The notes: a model not told the origin generated them from the letters alone. A stretch of 64,000 nucleotides of DNA from Amarobacter sp964507025 (GCA_964507025.1 CAZDOK010000002.1:248001-312000); one strand, 5' to 3'. Positions 1 to 8,356 are shown, counted from the stretch's first letter. A program made the numbers and translations.

Positions 1-2
1 AC

Positions 3-1430
3 GATGCGGCGCGCAAGCTCATTCGCCGCCTGCACGGCGGCTACATGCAGGTCGCTGATTCAGCCCTTCAGTGGGTCTCGGAAACCGAACATCCGGCCTT
101 TATCCGCAACTTCGAAATGGCGCTTGGAGGCCGGTCGTTCACATTCTCGCGCGAGGTCACCCCCCCGGGAGAGACGCTCTGGTGGGAGTTCACCTTCGGC
201 CCGGTCCGCATGGCCGATGGCACCACCCGCGGCGTCGCGCTCGGCATCCGCGACATCACCGCGCGCAAGCGCACCGACGAAACGCTGCTCCAGGCCCAGA
301 AGGCCGAATCGCTGGCCGTGCTGGCCGGTGGCATCGCCCACGACTTCAACAATCTGCTGGTCGGGATCCTCGGCAATGCAGGCCTGGCCCTCGCAGAGCT
401 CGCGCCCACGTCTCCCGCGCGCCCCACCATCGAGGCCATCGAAACCGCGGGCCAGCGCGCGGCCGAGCTCGCCCGCCAGATGCTGGCGTACTCCGGCCGC
501 GGCCGCTTCGTGGTCCAAAACGTCGACCTCAACAGCCTGGTGGAGGAGATGGCCCACCTCCTCCGCGTGTCGATCGGCAAAGGCGTGCGCCTCAACTACC
601 AGTTCGAACGGGACCTCCCCCCGGTGGAGGGCGACGCCACCCAGCTGCGCCAGGTGGTCATGAACCTGGTGGTCAACGCCTCCGACGCTATCGGCGACGC
701 CGAGGGTGTGGTCTCGATCACCACCCGGGTCATCGAGGCGAGCCGCCAGCTGCTGGCTGAAACCTACCTCTCGCCCAGCCTCCGCCCCGGGCCCTACGTC
801 GCAATCGACGTGGCCGATACCGGCTCGGGCATGGACGCCGAGACGCTCAGCCGCATCTTCGATCCGTTCTTCACCACCAAGTTCACCGGCCGCGGGCTCG
901 GCCTCGCCGCGGTGCTCGGCATCATGCGAGGCCACCGCGGCGCCATCAAGGTCGAAAGCGAGCCCGGCCGGGGCACCACCTTCCGGCTGCTCTTCCCCGC
1001 CGCCCGGGCAGATGAGGCGCCGGCGCCACGGGCCCCGGCCCAGCTCGCCTGGCGCGGCAGCGGCACTGTCCTTCTCGTCGATGACGAGCCCTCCGTCCGG
1101 GCCGTCACCGCGCGCGCCCTGCGCTCCTTCGGGTTCGATGTCCTCGAGGCCGCCGACGGCCTCGAGGGCGTCGAGACGTTCGAGACGAACCGCGAGAACA
1201 TCGTGTGCACGCTGCTCGATATCACTATGCCCCGCATGGGCGGCGAGGAAGCGCTCCACGCGATCCGGCGTATCGACCCCGCCGCGCGCGTCCTCCTCAT
1301 GAGCGGCTTCAGCGAGGACGAGGCAACCGGGAGGTTCGCGGGCCTGGGCATCACCGGGTTCGTGCAGAAGCCGTACGAGCTCTCCGCCCTGCGCGCCGCC
1401 ATGCAGGAAGCGCTCGCGGGCGCCGGGTGA
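3..1430 (+). CDS. Hybrid sensor histidine kinase with receiver domain (5' partial)
   Basis: The reading frame is open to the left edge of the window, so the N-terminus is missing; the first visible part looks like the end of a PAS/PAC sensor region. It is followed by a HisKA H-box (GIAHDFNNLL, phosphoacceptor His), an HATPase_c domain with an N-box (MNLVVNASDAIG), a G1 box (DTGSGMD) and the FDPFFTTK...GRGLGL lid and G2 region. A C-terminal receiver domain follows, with the acidic pair VDDE, phosphoacceptor Asp in LLDITMP and the conserved Lys in QKPY. No DNA-binding output domain is present, so the receiver probably feeds a phosphorelay or modulates the kinase. The GIAHDFNNLL H-box is typical of soluble PAS-type hybrid kinases. 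The signal sensed cannot be told from this fragment. Confidence 0.93.
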   Translation, partial: DAARKLIRRLHGGYMQVADSALQWVSETEHPAFIRNFEMALGGRSFTFSREVTPPGETLWWEFTFGPVRMADGTTRGVALGIRDITARKRTDETLLQAQKAESLAVLAGGIAHDFNNLLVGILGNAGLALAELAPTSPARPTIEAIETAGQRAAELARQMLAYSGRGRFVVQNVDLNSLVEEMAHLLRVSIGKGVRLNYQFERDLPPVEGDATQLRQVVMNLVVNASDAIGDAEGVVSITTRVIEASRQLLAETYLSPSLRPGPYVAIDVADTGSGMDAETLSRIFDPFFTTKFTGRGLGLAAVLGIMRGHRGAIKVESEPGRGTTFRLLFPAARADEAPAPRAPAQLAWRGSGTVLLVDDEPSVRAVTARALRSFGFDVLEAADGLEGVETFETNRENIVCTLLDITMPRMGGEEALHAIRRIDPAARVLLMSGFSEDEATGRFAGLGITGFVQKPYELSALRAAMQEALAGAG

Positions 1431-1459
1431 CTCCGATTACGGCTAGAACATCTGTGCGC

Positions 1460-1465
1460 TATACT
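1460..1465 (+). promoter_or_regulatory. -10 box for a probably leaderless ruvB transcript
   Basis: TATACT lies 6 bases before the GTG start of ruvB and no Shine-Dalgarno sequence fits in between. Transcription would start at or next to the GTG. The upstream kinase ends 29 bases before this box, so ruvB can have its own promoter. Confidence 0.55.
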
Positions 1466-1471
1466 CGGCCC

Positions 1472-2524
1472 GTGACCGAAGAGCGCCTTGTCGCCGCCAC
1501 CGTGATCGTCGAGGACGAGGCGGAACGCTCGCTCCGGCCACGGACCCTTGCCGAATTCCCCGGCCAGGACCGTACTAAAGCCAACCTCGCCATCGCCATC
1601 GAGGCCGCTAAACAGCGCGAGGAAGCGCTCGACCACCTCCTGCTCTACGGCCCGCCCGGCCTCGGCAAGACGACCCTCGCCAACATCGTCGCCAACGAGA
1701 TGGGAGTCGCCATCCGCACCACCTCCGGCCCGGCGATCGAACGCCCGGGCGACCTCGCGGCCATCCTCACCAACCTCAAAGAGCACGACATCCTCTTCAT
1801 CGACGAGATCCACCGCCTCTCGCGCTCGGTCGAGGAGATCCTCTACCCCGCGATGGAGGACTTCGCGCTCGACCTGGTCATCGGCAAGGGACCCGGGGCA
1901 CGCTCCGTCCGCCTCGCCATGCCGAACTTCACCCTGATCGGCGCGACCACTCGCTACGCCATGGTCAGCGCGCCGCTGCGCGATCGCTTCGGCTCGGTGT
2001 TCCGTCTCGATTTCTACGACCCGGACACGCTCGCGGTGATCGTCCGCCGTTCGGCAAGCCTGATGAACACGGCCATCCCCGACGACGCAGCCTTCGAAAT
2101 CGCGCGCCGCTCCCGCGGGACGCCGCGCATCGCGAACCGCCTGCTCCGCCGCGTGCGCGACTACGCCGAGGTGCGCAACGGCGGCGCCATCACCCTCGAT
2201 ACCACCCGCGCCGCGCTCGCCATGCTCGATGTCGACGACCTGGGCCTCGACGATGCCGACCGCTCCGTCCTGCGCTGCATCATCGAGAAGTTCGACGGCG
2301 GACCGGTGGGCCTCGAGACGATCGCTGCCGCCATCTCCGAGGAGTCCGACACCATCATGGATGTCTACGAACCGTTCCTCCTGCAGTGCGGCTTCCTCAA
2401 CCGCACACCGCGCGGCCGGGTTGCCACCGCCGCCGCCTACCGCCACATGGGGATCGAGCCCCCGCGCCGGATCGAGGCCCAGCCCATGCTCTGGGACACG
2501 GCTGCCGCGGAGGACGCCCCGTGA
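1472..2524 (+). CDS. ruvB: Holliday junction branch migration ATPase RuvB
   Basis: RuvB is the hexameric AAA+ motor that drives branch migration with RuvA during recombination repair. The 350-residue protein has Walker A GPPGLGKT at 60-67, Walker B FIDEIH near 109-114, sensor-1 (IGATTR) and the C-terminal winged helix (family motif GxVGLETIA, PFLLQCGFLNRTPRGR). The GTG start was chosen because the family N-terminus begins shortly before the LRPRTLAEFPGQ motif; a longer frame upstream would run into the kinase gene. GTG at 1502 is an alternative. ruvA and ruvC are not adjacent here. The stop overlaps the start of the next gene (GTGA), so ridA is probably co-translated. Confidence 0.96.
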   Translation: MTEERLVAATVIVEDEAERSLRPRTLAEFPGQDRTKANLAIAIEAAKQREEALDHLLLYGPPGLGKTTLANIVANEMGVAIRTTSGPAIERPGDLAAILTNLKEHDILFIDEIHRLSRSVEEILYPAMEDFALDLVIGKGPGARSVRLAMPNFTLIGATTRYAMVSAPLRDRFGSVFRLDFYDPDTLAVIVRRSASLMNTAIPDDAAFEIARRSRGTPRIANRLLRRVRDYAEVRNGGAITLDTTRAALAMLDVDDLGLDDADRSVLRCIIEKFDGGPVGLETIAAAISEESDTIMDVYEPFLLQCGFLNRTPRGRVATAAAYRHMGIEPPRRIEAQPMLWDTAAAEDAP

Positions 2525-2910
2525 GCCGCCAGCGCATCTCCTCGGGTGCGCCGTGGGAGCCCATCGTCGGCTATTCGCGCGCCATCCGCACCGGCAACCA
2601 CGTCTACGTCTCGGGGACCGCGCCATTGGGACCGGATGGAGAGGTGGTGGGCGGCGATGACGCCTACCTCCAGACCACGCGCTGCCTCGAGATCATCGCG
2701 GCCGCCCTCGCCGAAGCCGGCGCCGAACTGCGCCACGTGGTCCGTACACGCATGTTCGTCACCGACATCTCTCGCTGGGAGGAATTCGGGCGTGCCCACG
2801 GCGAGGTCTTCGGCGCGATCCGCCCCGCCACCTCCATGGTCGAGGTCTCGGCACTGATCTCGCCCGAAATGCTCATCGAAATCGAGGCCGACGCGGTCAT
2901 CGACGACTGA
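2521..2910 (+). CDS. ridA: RidA family enamine/imine deaminase
   Basis: This 129-residue protein matches the RidA/YjgF/UK114 family, which hydrolyses reactive enamines and imines released by PLP enzymes. Family features seen: the early SSGAPWEPIVGYSRAIRTGNHVYVSGTA-type segment, the central helix LAEAGAELRHVVRTRMFVTD with the conserved Arg, and the end PATSMVEVSALISPEMLIEIEADAV. The GTG start overlaps the ruvB stop by 4 bases, which suggests translational coupling. A longer in-frame extension into ruvB is rejected because the protein already has full family length. The 3' end overlaps the convergent PIN-domain gene by 14 bases. Physiological substrate is not evident. Confidence 0.9.
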   Translation: MSRQRISSGAPWEPIVGYSRAIRTGNHVYVSGTAPLGPDGEVVGGDDAYLQTTRCLEIIAAALAEAGAELRHVVRTRMFVTDISRWEEFGRAHGEVFGAIRPATSMVEVSALISPEMLIEIEADAVIDD

Positions 2911-3328
2911 CCCCCCGCGCTCCAAGCACACGGATGCCCGTGCCCTGGGCGATCGGCAGGAAGTCACTGTCGAACGTGAGGATCGCGTCGCAGCCAGTTC
3001 CCAGGGCGGCGAGCAGGTTGGCGTGGTCCACCACCGAGGCGGTCTTATCGGCCGAGCTCACGAACCGCCGCACCGCCTCCGCCTCCACGGCGCCATCGAC
3101 CGGGAGTACTTCGATCGTGCCCAGCGCGTAACGATGAAGTTCGACCACGCGGTGGTGGCCTGCGCGCTTGAGGATCGTCAGCGCCTCGTAGAGCGTCCAG
3201 TTGGTGGTGACCATGGTGAACTGGCGCGCCTGGCTGAGAAGAGTGAGGTGACGCCGGACGGTGAAATGCCACTGGTCTCGCGTGTAGACGAGTGGCACCA
3301 GTGCGCTCGCATCGAAGAAGACTTTCAC
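2897..3328 (-). CDS. PIN-domain ribonuclease toxin (VapC-like)
   Basis: The 143-residue product has the PIN fold signature: FFDASAL at the N-terminus (first metal Asp), a central Glu in TLYEAL, SVVDHANLLAA and LTFDSDF near the C-terminus, giving the usual acidic quartet for Mg-dependent RNA cleavage. VapC toxins cut tRNA or rRNA and are held inactive by the antitoxin. The start codon is GTG and overlaps the antitoxin stop as GTGA, the normal arrangement for such pairs. The 3' end overlaps ridA by 14 bases on the other strand. Target RNA is unknown. Confidence 0.85.
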   Translation of the reverse strand: MKVFFDASALVPLVYTRDQWHFTVRRHLTLLSQARQFTMVTTNWTLYEALTILKRAGHHRVVELHRYALGTIEVLPVDGAVEAEAVRRFVSSADKTASVVDHANLLAALGTGCDAILTFDSDFLPIAQGTGIRVLGARGVSRR

Positions 3329-3666
3329 GGCGCGTCGTATTCGGCCAGTTCTTCGGCAGCCGTCCAGCGGCGCGTGCGCTCGGAATAGCCGTAGAGCTGC
3401 CGCTTCACGTCGCTCAGGTCGGCAGGCAGTGCCTCGCCGGTGACTCCGAGCGCGGCATCCTGTTCCTCGAGCCGGGCGAGCATGGCTTCGTACGCATCCC
3501 AGTCGAACGCCTTCGCCGGGCCGGCCGGGGCCGCGGCACCTTCGAGCACGAGCCGCAGCGCCCGCTCGATGAGGTCCTTCATCGGCACGCCATCGAGCGC
3601 CGCTTTCACTTTCAGCCGCCGGTACAGGTCCTCATCGTCGAGCACGACGGTCAATCTCGCGCTCAT
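3325..3666 (-). CDS. VapB-like antitoxin
   Basis: This 113-residue protein starts with a short beta-strand and helix (MSARLTVVLDDEDLYRRLKVKAA) of the kind seen in ribbon-helix-helix antitoxins, and ends in a charged tail likely to wrap the toxin. It directly precedes the PIN toxin and overlaps it by 4 bases. The ATG was chosen because AGGAGGT sits just before it. Longer than most VapB proteins (about 70-90 residues); the extra middle part contains a Pro/Ala-rich linker. The promoter region holds repeated motifs suited to autoregulation. Confidence 0.78.
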   Translation of the reverse strand: MSARLTVVLDDEDLYRRLKVKAALDGVPMKDLIERALRLVLEGAAAPAGPAKAFDWDAYEAMLARLEEQDAALGVTGEALPADLSDVKRQLYGYSERTRRWTAAEELAEYDAP

Positions 3667-3681
3667 CTGGCACCTCCTGTG

Positions 3682-3717
3682 TGTTCGCACATTCGCACAT
3701 TCGCACCCGCTCGTCAA
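3682..3717 (-). promoter_or_regulatory. Toxin-antitoxin promoter with TTCGCAC repeats
   Basis: On the minus strand TTGACG (3712-3717) is followed after 17 bases by GAATGT (3689-3694), a plausible -35/-10 pair. Three copies of TTCGCAC at 8-base spacing (plus-strand reading, about 3684-3706) cover the spacer and -10. This fits binding of the antitoxin complex for autorepression, which is inference. Confidence 0.5.
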
Positions 3718-3791
3718 CCCTGTCTTGGCCGTGATCGCCGGTTCGGCGGGATCAGTAGAATGCCGGCACACACGAACACGGGGGAGACCTG

Positions 3792-4694
3792 ATGCGCTTC
3801 GCAATCTGGCCAGGGCCGAACAACTCCTGGAGCGACACGCTGGCGCTCGCAAGGCATGCCGAGGCGAGCGGCTGGCACGGCGTCTGGTACGCCGACCACT
3901 TCATGCCGAACGCCGAGGACACCAGCGGCCCAACCTCTGAGTGCTGGACCACGCTCGCGGCGCTCGCTGCGAGCGTGCCCCGCATCCGCATCGGCGCGCT
4001 TGTGACCGGCAACACCTACCGCCACCCGGCCGTCCTTGCGAAGATGGCCGCCAACGTCGACAACATCAGCGGCGGCCGCTGCGTACTGGGGCTCGGCGCC
4101 GGATGGCAGGAGAACGAGCACCGCGCCTACGGCATCGACTTCTCCACCCTGGGCGGGCGGATGTCACGCCTCGAGGAAGCCTGCCAGGTGGTCACCGGCC
4201 TGTTTTCGAACGAAAAGACCAACTTCGCCGGGAAGCACTACCAGCTGACCGATGCCCCGCTTGCGCCGAAGCCCGTGCAACGGCCGCTGCCGCTGCTCAT
4301 CGGCGGCGGCGGCGAGCAGCGCACGCTCCGTATCGCCGCCAGGTACGCCAACGAGTGGAACGTCTGGGGCACCCCCGAACTGCTGAAGCACAAGGGCGGC
4401 ATCCTGGACCGCTACTGCGAAGAGATCGGTCGCGACCCGGCGACCATCGCCCACTCTGCCCAGGGCATGCTCGTGCTCACCGACGACGCGGCCATGGTCG
4501 AGCGCATGAAGGCCGCCGGCCGGCCGGTGATCGGCGGGAGCGGTGCTCAGGTGCGGGCCATCGTCGAGCAATACGCCGAAGCAGGGGTTGATGAGCTCAT
4601 CATCCCCGACTTCAACCTCGGGCGGACGGTCGCCGACAAGATGGCGGTGATGGAGCGCTTTGCCGACGAGGTGATGGCCCACTTCCGCGCCTGA
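3792..4694 (+). CDS. Luciferase-like (LLM class) F420-dependent oxidoreductase
   Basis: The 300-residue protein is a bacterial-luciferase-like TIM barrel of the class that usually uses F420 in actinobacteria and Chloroflexota. Landmarks: YADHFMPN near the N-terminus, LVTGNTYRHPAVLAKMAANVDNISGGR, the GLGAGWQENEHRAYG motif, and KPVQRPLPLLIGGGGEQRTLR typical of the family. The start ATG is preceded by GGGGAG. A TAGAAT box lies about 35 bases upstream. It stands alone, convergent with a surface-protein gene across a strong hairpin. Substrate cannot be predicted; FMN use is possible. Confidence 0.88.
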   Translation: MRFAIWPGPNNSWSDTLALARHAEASGWHGVWYADHFMPNAEDTSGPTSECWTTLAALAASVPRIRIGALVTGNTYRHPAVLAKMAANVDNISGGRCVLGLGAGWQENEHRAYGIDFSTLGGRMSRLEEACQVVTGLFSNEKTNFAGKHYQLTDAPLAPKPVQRPLPLLIGGGGEQRTLRIAARYANEWNVWGTPELLKHKGGILDRYCEEIGRDPATIAHSAQGMLVLTDDAAMVERMKAAGRPVIGGSGAQVRAIVEQYAEAGVDELIIPDFNLGRTVADKMAVMERFADEVMAHFRA

Positions 4695-4728
4695 CCTGAC
4701 CCGCACCCGGCAGAATCACCGCGGGTTG

Positions 4729-4771
4729 CCTGCCGGGAGGGCCGGAGGAGAGAGGTGGCCCTCCCGGCAGG
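4729..4771. terminator. Strong bidirectional hairpin between convergent genes
   Basis: A 15-bp perfect inverted repeat (CCTGCCGGGAGGGCC and its complement) with a 13-base loop lies between the ends of two convergent genes. There is no T-tract, so it may act as a transcription barrier or mRNA 3' stabiliser more than a classic intrinsic terminator. Confidence 0.65.
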
Positions 4772-4776
4772 TCGGC

Positions 4777-5955
4777 TCAGTCGCGCCGCACGGCGGTGAA
4801 TGCCACCACCGCCGCGCCACCGCTCAGGGCGGCCAGCGCGAGAAACAGGAGGCCGAGGCCCGTGTCTCCCGAAGGCGCCGAGAGCGCGTCACCCGTGCGC
4901 GGCGGCAATGGGGTCGTCGTGGCTCCCGCTGTCGTTCCGCCGGGCATCGTCGGCGTGGATGTGGGCGTGGATGGCGCCGGGGTCGAGGGCGCCGTCGCCG
5001 TCGGAGCGGGTGGCGTCGCCGTGACCGTCGGAGCAGGGGTCGGCGTGTTCACCGGGGTTGGCGTCTCGATCGGGACCGGAACCTCGGGGATGTCCGGGAT
5101 GATCGGCGCCGCCACCCGCCGGTTCATGAACCAGGCCCTTTCCTCACGGTTGCTCGCATCGATCGTCACTTCGACGGCGCCCCCGGACACCATGTCCTGC
5201 GTCACCGGGTCGCTATGCTGCGGATACCCGGGAGCATTCTGGAAACCCGGCAAGTCGAGCTCGGTAATCACCAGCGTCACCGGCAACGCAAGCGGCACGT
5301 CTTCCATGTAGATGTCGGCGCAGGCTTCCTCGTTATCCTCGATGGCGCTCAACGAGACGGTCTGGAACGGGGCCTGGCCCTTCACCGCGACGCTGAACTG
5401 GAACGTACCGGTGTCAGCGACCGCGTCACCGTTTTGCTCGATGCCCTTGCACACCAGCAGCCGTGGAGCGACCTCCGACCAGTCGTAGAAATAGACCGTC
5501 GTCCACTGCGCAGCAATCGTGAACGGTGGCGTGGTGTCGCCCGGGGCCAGCGGGGGGTTGCCGAGTAGGTACTGTGGGTAGCTCGGCTTGCTGTTCCACG
5601 ACGGTGGCTTCGAGGCCAGCTCGACGACGAAGGTCGCGGCATCGGAGACGCCGTGGTCGGAGGGATAGAAGTCCTCGCAGAAGATGCCGGGGTCCTCGAG
5701 CCGCGTCATCGTCAGGCTGGCGAAGGGCGCCGGGTTGCCGTTCGCGTAGAAGTTGTAGGTGAAGTTGCCGCCCTGTTCCCGCTCGTCGCCGTTCGGCATC
5801 GCGGCCATGCAGAGGCGGATGTATTTCCCGCTTGATGCGAGGGAAACTCCACTCGACGAAAAAAGCGTCAGCAGGGCAGCCGCCAGCAGTACAATCGCGG
5901 CAACTGCCCATCGGAGGGCGCTCGTGGAGCGGCCCGGACTCATCAAGACCATCAT
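4777..5955 (-). CDS. Secreted surface protein with Pro/Thr stalk and LPxTG-like C-terminal anchor
   Basis: The 392-residue product has an N-terminal signal peptide (hydrophobic stretch about 14-40), a Cys-containing ectodomain to about residue 285, and a long Pro/Thr/Ala-rich stalk (PTPVNTPTPAPT type, about 290-345). It ends with LPPRTGD, a hydrophobic segment and RRD. The last part resembles a sortase sorting signal, or a simple C-terminal membrane anchor. The ectodomain is not recognised; six Cys suggest disulfides. The start is MM preceded by GAGGT. It is divergent from the hydrolase-LuxR gene and convergent with the luciferase-like gene. No sortase gene is seen in the window. Confidence 0.75.
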   Translation of the reverse strand: MMVLMSPGRSTSALRWAVAAIVLLAAALLTLFSSSGVSLASSGKYIRLCMAAMPNGDEREQGGNFTYNFYANGNPAPFASLTMTRLEDPGIFCEDFYPSDHGVSDAATFVVELASKPPSWNSKPSYPQYLLGNPPLAPGDTTPPFTIAAQWTTVYFYDWSEVAPRLLVCKGIEQNGDAVADTGTFQFSVAVKGQAPFQTVSLSAIEDNEEACADIYMEDVPLALPVTLVITELDLPGFQNAPGYPQHSDPVTQDMVSGGAVEVTIDASNREERAWFMNRRVAAPIIPDIPEVPVPIETPTPVNTPTPAPTVTATPPAPTATAPSTPAPSTPTSTPTMPGGTTAGATTTPLPPRTGDALSAPSGDTGLGLLFLALAALSGGAAVVAFTAVRRD

Positions 5956-6192
5956 GTTCAGACCTCGTACGCCTGGTGTTGCGTGGGGAAGCGCCGCGGG
6001 GGAGAGCCGGAGAACCGGCCCGGGGAGCCGCCGGGCAACGGGAGTCGTCCTTCATGCCCCCCGGGCGCACTGCTATCGTCCGAAATCGCCGGCCGGTGTA
6101 CTTCCGGCGGATCACCCAGCCGCTGGCCCTCTCTGTGAACCACGCCACACACGGCGCTGGGGAGAATCCCCCATGCGCCGGGAAACGAACTG

Positions 6193-7245
6193 ATGCCGCC
6201 GCGTGTCCAGTTCGCCACCACCGGTGACGGTGTCCGCATCGCCTACACGGTCACGGGCAGCGGCCTCCCGCTCTTCTGGCTGCCCCACTTCCTGGCCAGC
6301 CACGTTCAGCTCGAGTGGGAGTTCCCGCAGAAGTTCGTCTACACACGCCTCTCGGAACACTTCACGGTTGTCCGCTTCGATTGCCGCGGACTGGGCCTCT
6401 CCGACCGCGAGGTGGAGGACATCTCCCTCGAGGCCCGCATGCACGACCTGGATGCCGTGGCCCGGCGCATCGGCGCCGAGCGCTTCGCCCTGGCCGGCAT
6501 CGAAGGAGGCGGGAACCTGGCCGTTTCCTATGCGCTCGCCCACCCCGAACGCGTCTCCCACCTCGTCCTCATCAATTGGACGCCCCGCTTCCGCGAGGAG
6601 GCGTCAGGGGCGCGCATGCGCGCCCTCGGCCTCCTCCTGAAGCAGGACTGGGAAATGCTTGCCCAGAACGTCGGCGGTGTTGCCTTCGGATACGACACGC
6701 CCATCGCCGCCGGCTATGCGCGCCTCGTCCGGTCGAGCGTGAACCAGACAACGGCCATCCGCTACGGGCAGCTGCTGGAGGAAGAGGATTTCTTGCCAGT
6801 GCTGCCGCAGGTGACCGCCGAGACCCTGGTCCTGCACTCCGAGAAGAACTCCTACGCCTCCGAGGCCTCGGTCCGCACCGTCGCGGCCACCATACCGAAC
6901 GCCTGCTTCCGCACCTTCGAGGGCGCACTTCCCGCCCACATCTTCCAGCTGCTCGATGCCATCGTGGACTTCGTCCCCTCCGGCGCCGCCGCTCCCGCGC
7001 CCGCCACCACGCCCGCATCTCCTCCCGCCGAACGGGTCCCGCTCACCGAGCGCGAACTCGAGATCCTGGTCCTCGTGGCCCAGGGGCTGAGCAACCGCGA
7101 AATGGCCGAACAGCTCGTCCTCAGCCCGCGCACGATCGAACGCCACCTCGAGAACCTCTACCGCAAGACCGGCGCCCGCAATCGCGCCGAGGCTACCGCC
7201 TATGCCTTCACGCGCGGCCTCGTCGAGCGCCCCGGAAACGCCTGA
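6193..7245 (+). CDS. Alpha/beta-hydrolase-fold sensor fused to LuxR-type HTH
   Basis: Residues about 1-260 form an alpha/beta hydrolase fold (oxyanion region WLPHF, RFDCRGLGLSD after strand 4), and about 280-345 a LuxR/GerE helix-turn-helix (LTERELEILVLVAQGLSNREMAEQLVLSPRTIERHLE split over two helices). The nucleophile elbow reads G102-I-E104-G-G106: Glu replaces the catalytic Ser of GxSxG, so classic esterase activity is unlikely. I infer a ligand-binding sensor domain controlling transcription. The same sensor module is fused to an adenylate cyclase domain at 39251-40687. Start ATG lacks a good ribosome-binding site. A strong hairpin follows the stop. Confidence 0.85.
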   Translation: MPPRVQFATTGDGVRIAYTVTGSGLPLFWLPHFLASHVQLEWEFPQKFVYTRLSEHFTVVRFDCRGLGLSDREVEDISLEARMHDLDAVARRIGAERFALAGIEGGGNLAVSYALAHPERVSHLVLINWTPRFREEASGARMRALGLLLKQDWEMLAQNVGGVAFGYDTPIAAGYARLVRSSVNQTTAIRYGQLLEEEDFLPVLPQVTAETLVLHSEKNSYASEASVRTVAATIPNACFRTFEGALPAHIFQLLDAIVDFVPSGAAAPAPATTPASPPAERVPLTERELEILVLVAQGLSNREMAEQLVLSPRTIERHLENLYRKTGARNRAEATAYAFTRGLVERPGNA

Positions 7246-7250
7246 AACAG

Positions 7251-7277
7251 CGAAGCGGCGGGAGTCCCGCCGCTTCG
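7251..7277. terminator. Hairpin terminator between convergent genes
   Basis: A 12-bp perfect stem (CGAAGCGGCGGG and its complement) with a 3-base loop follows the hydrolase-LuxR stop and precedes the 3' end of the convergent lipoprotein gene. No long T-tract. Confidence 0.7.
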
Positions 7278-7302
7278 GATTGCCGGTGGTTCCCAGCCTC
7301 GA

Positions 7303-7908
7303 TCAGGGCAGTCGCGCAATCGCCTTCTTCGCCATCTCAACGAGCGTGGCCGTCTGCACATCCTTCTTGCCCAGGCTCACCGAAACGACCATCCCCTCGT
7401 GGAGGATCGTCAGGTCGTTGCCGGTCCGGTAGGCCGAGTCGCCAATCCCCGGGACGTCCTCGGCGCCGGCCTGGAGCGCCTTGCCGTCGTCGAACAGCTT
7501 CTTCGCGGTGTACTTCTGGTTCTTCAGCTGGTCGGCGAAGTCCTGTTCGCGGACGACCGAGACCTGAGCGATGCTCAGCGACGTCTCACTCGTCGCGCCC
7601 CAGGTGCAGAGCGTCTGGCCCATCGGCATCTCGACATACGCAGCGTCGCCCGCATCCATCTTCTCGCCAGCGAACTCCTCGAGCTCGGCGGCGGTCAGCA
7701 GCTGGCAGGGGTCGAACTTCGCGCCCTTCGTGTCCGTGGTGCGGTCGCGGGTCTCGCCGGCCTTCGTCGCGACGACGCCCACGTCATCGCCCCCGCCGGC
7801 GGGAGCATCATCGTCGCCACCGCCACAGGCGACGGAGAGGAGGAGGGAGGCGCTCAGGGCGCCAAGGACGAGGTGGTGGGCGAAGGTTCGGAACGACACG
7901 GTGTGCAC
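7303..7908 (-). CDS. Lipoprotein, DUF3558-like
   Basis: The 201-residue protein has a signal peptide ending in the lipobox LSVAC, followed by GGGDDD, the acidic/Gly tether seen on other lipoproteins in this window. The mature part has the DUF3558-like pattern: FDPCQLLTAAELEEFAG with Cys, a second Cys in TLCTWG, and a terminal segment with VSVSLGKKD. Such proteins are exported and anchored on the outer face of the membrane; function is unknown. The start is probably GTG (7908). The downstream hairpin is shared with the convergent regulator gene. Confidence 0.78.
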   Translation of the reverse strand: MHTVSFRTFAHHLVLGALSASLLLSVACGGGDDDAPAGGGDDVGVVATKAGETRDRTTDTKGAKFDPCQLLTAAELEEFAGEKMDAGDAAYVEMPMGQTLCTWGATSETSLSIAQVSVVREQDFADQLKNQKYTAKKLFDDGKALQAGAEDVPGIGDSAYRTGNDLTILHEGMVVSVSLGKKDVQTATLVEMAKKAIARLP

Positions 7909-8188
7909 TCCACGCTGGTGTTTTCTGGGAATGTGACAGCCGGATGCGGGAATTCTTACAGGAGCCCGCCTCCGGGTTGCCAGGATTCATCGTGGGGCAC
8001 GGCGGGCGCAGTGTAGCTCCGGAGGCCTACCCATGTGCATCCGTCTGTGCGAACAAGTTCACACTGGAAACCGTCGGAAATCCCCCACGCGCATGCTGAC
8101 GGCCCTCCAGGGCGGCGGCCGCGTACACTTGCCGTGGGCGGAGCAGGGAGCAGCAAATGGCGCATCGACATCATAGGGTGGACCCCGC

Positions 8189-8356
8189 ATGAGGTTGCGG
8201 GGCAAGACTCCCCTGTGGCTGGAAGTCATCCAGTTCGGACTGGGCATCGCCCTGCTCGCCGTCAGCCTCGCCGATGAGCGCTGGCCGTTCGTCGCCCTGG
8301 CCGCCTTCTACCTTGTGCTCATCAGCTTCCGCGCGGTGCGCAGCCGGCGGCGTTGA
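8189..8356 (+). CDS. Small two-helix membrane protein (55 aa)
   Basis: A short frame starting MRLRGKTPLWLEV and ending RAVRSRRR encodes two hydrophobic segments (about 15-27 and 33-48) flanked by basic residues, a typical small inner-membrane protein with both ends cytoplasmic. Sequence pattern and in-frame stop look coding, but there is no strong ribosome-binding site; a TAGGGT box lies 9 bases before the ATG. It sits 93 bases before the large zinc-ribbon protein gene and may be co-transcribed. Function unknown. Confidence 0.5.
   Translation: MRLRGKTPLWLEVIQFGLGIALLAVSLADERWPFVALAAFYLVLISFRAVRSRRR

Noticed and set aside
1205..1471. Longer N-terminus of RuvB inside the kinase gene
   Set aside because: Out of family, Arg-rich, and overlaps the kinase coding region.
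2386..2520. Longer N-terminus for RidA
   Set aside because: Would lie inside ruvB; the GTG at 2521 gives the standard 129-residue protein.
3684..3706. TTCGCAC repeats as a CRISPR array or replication iterons
   Set aside because: Only three short contiguous copies without spacers, located in a toxin-antitoxin promoter.
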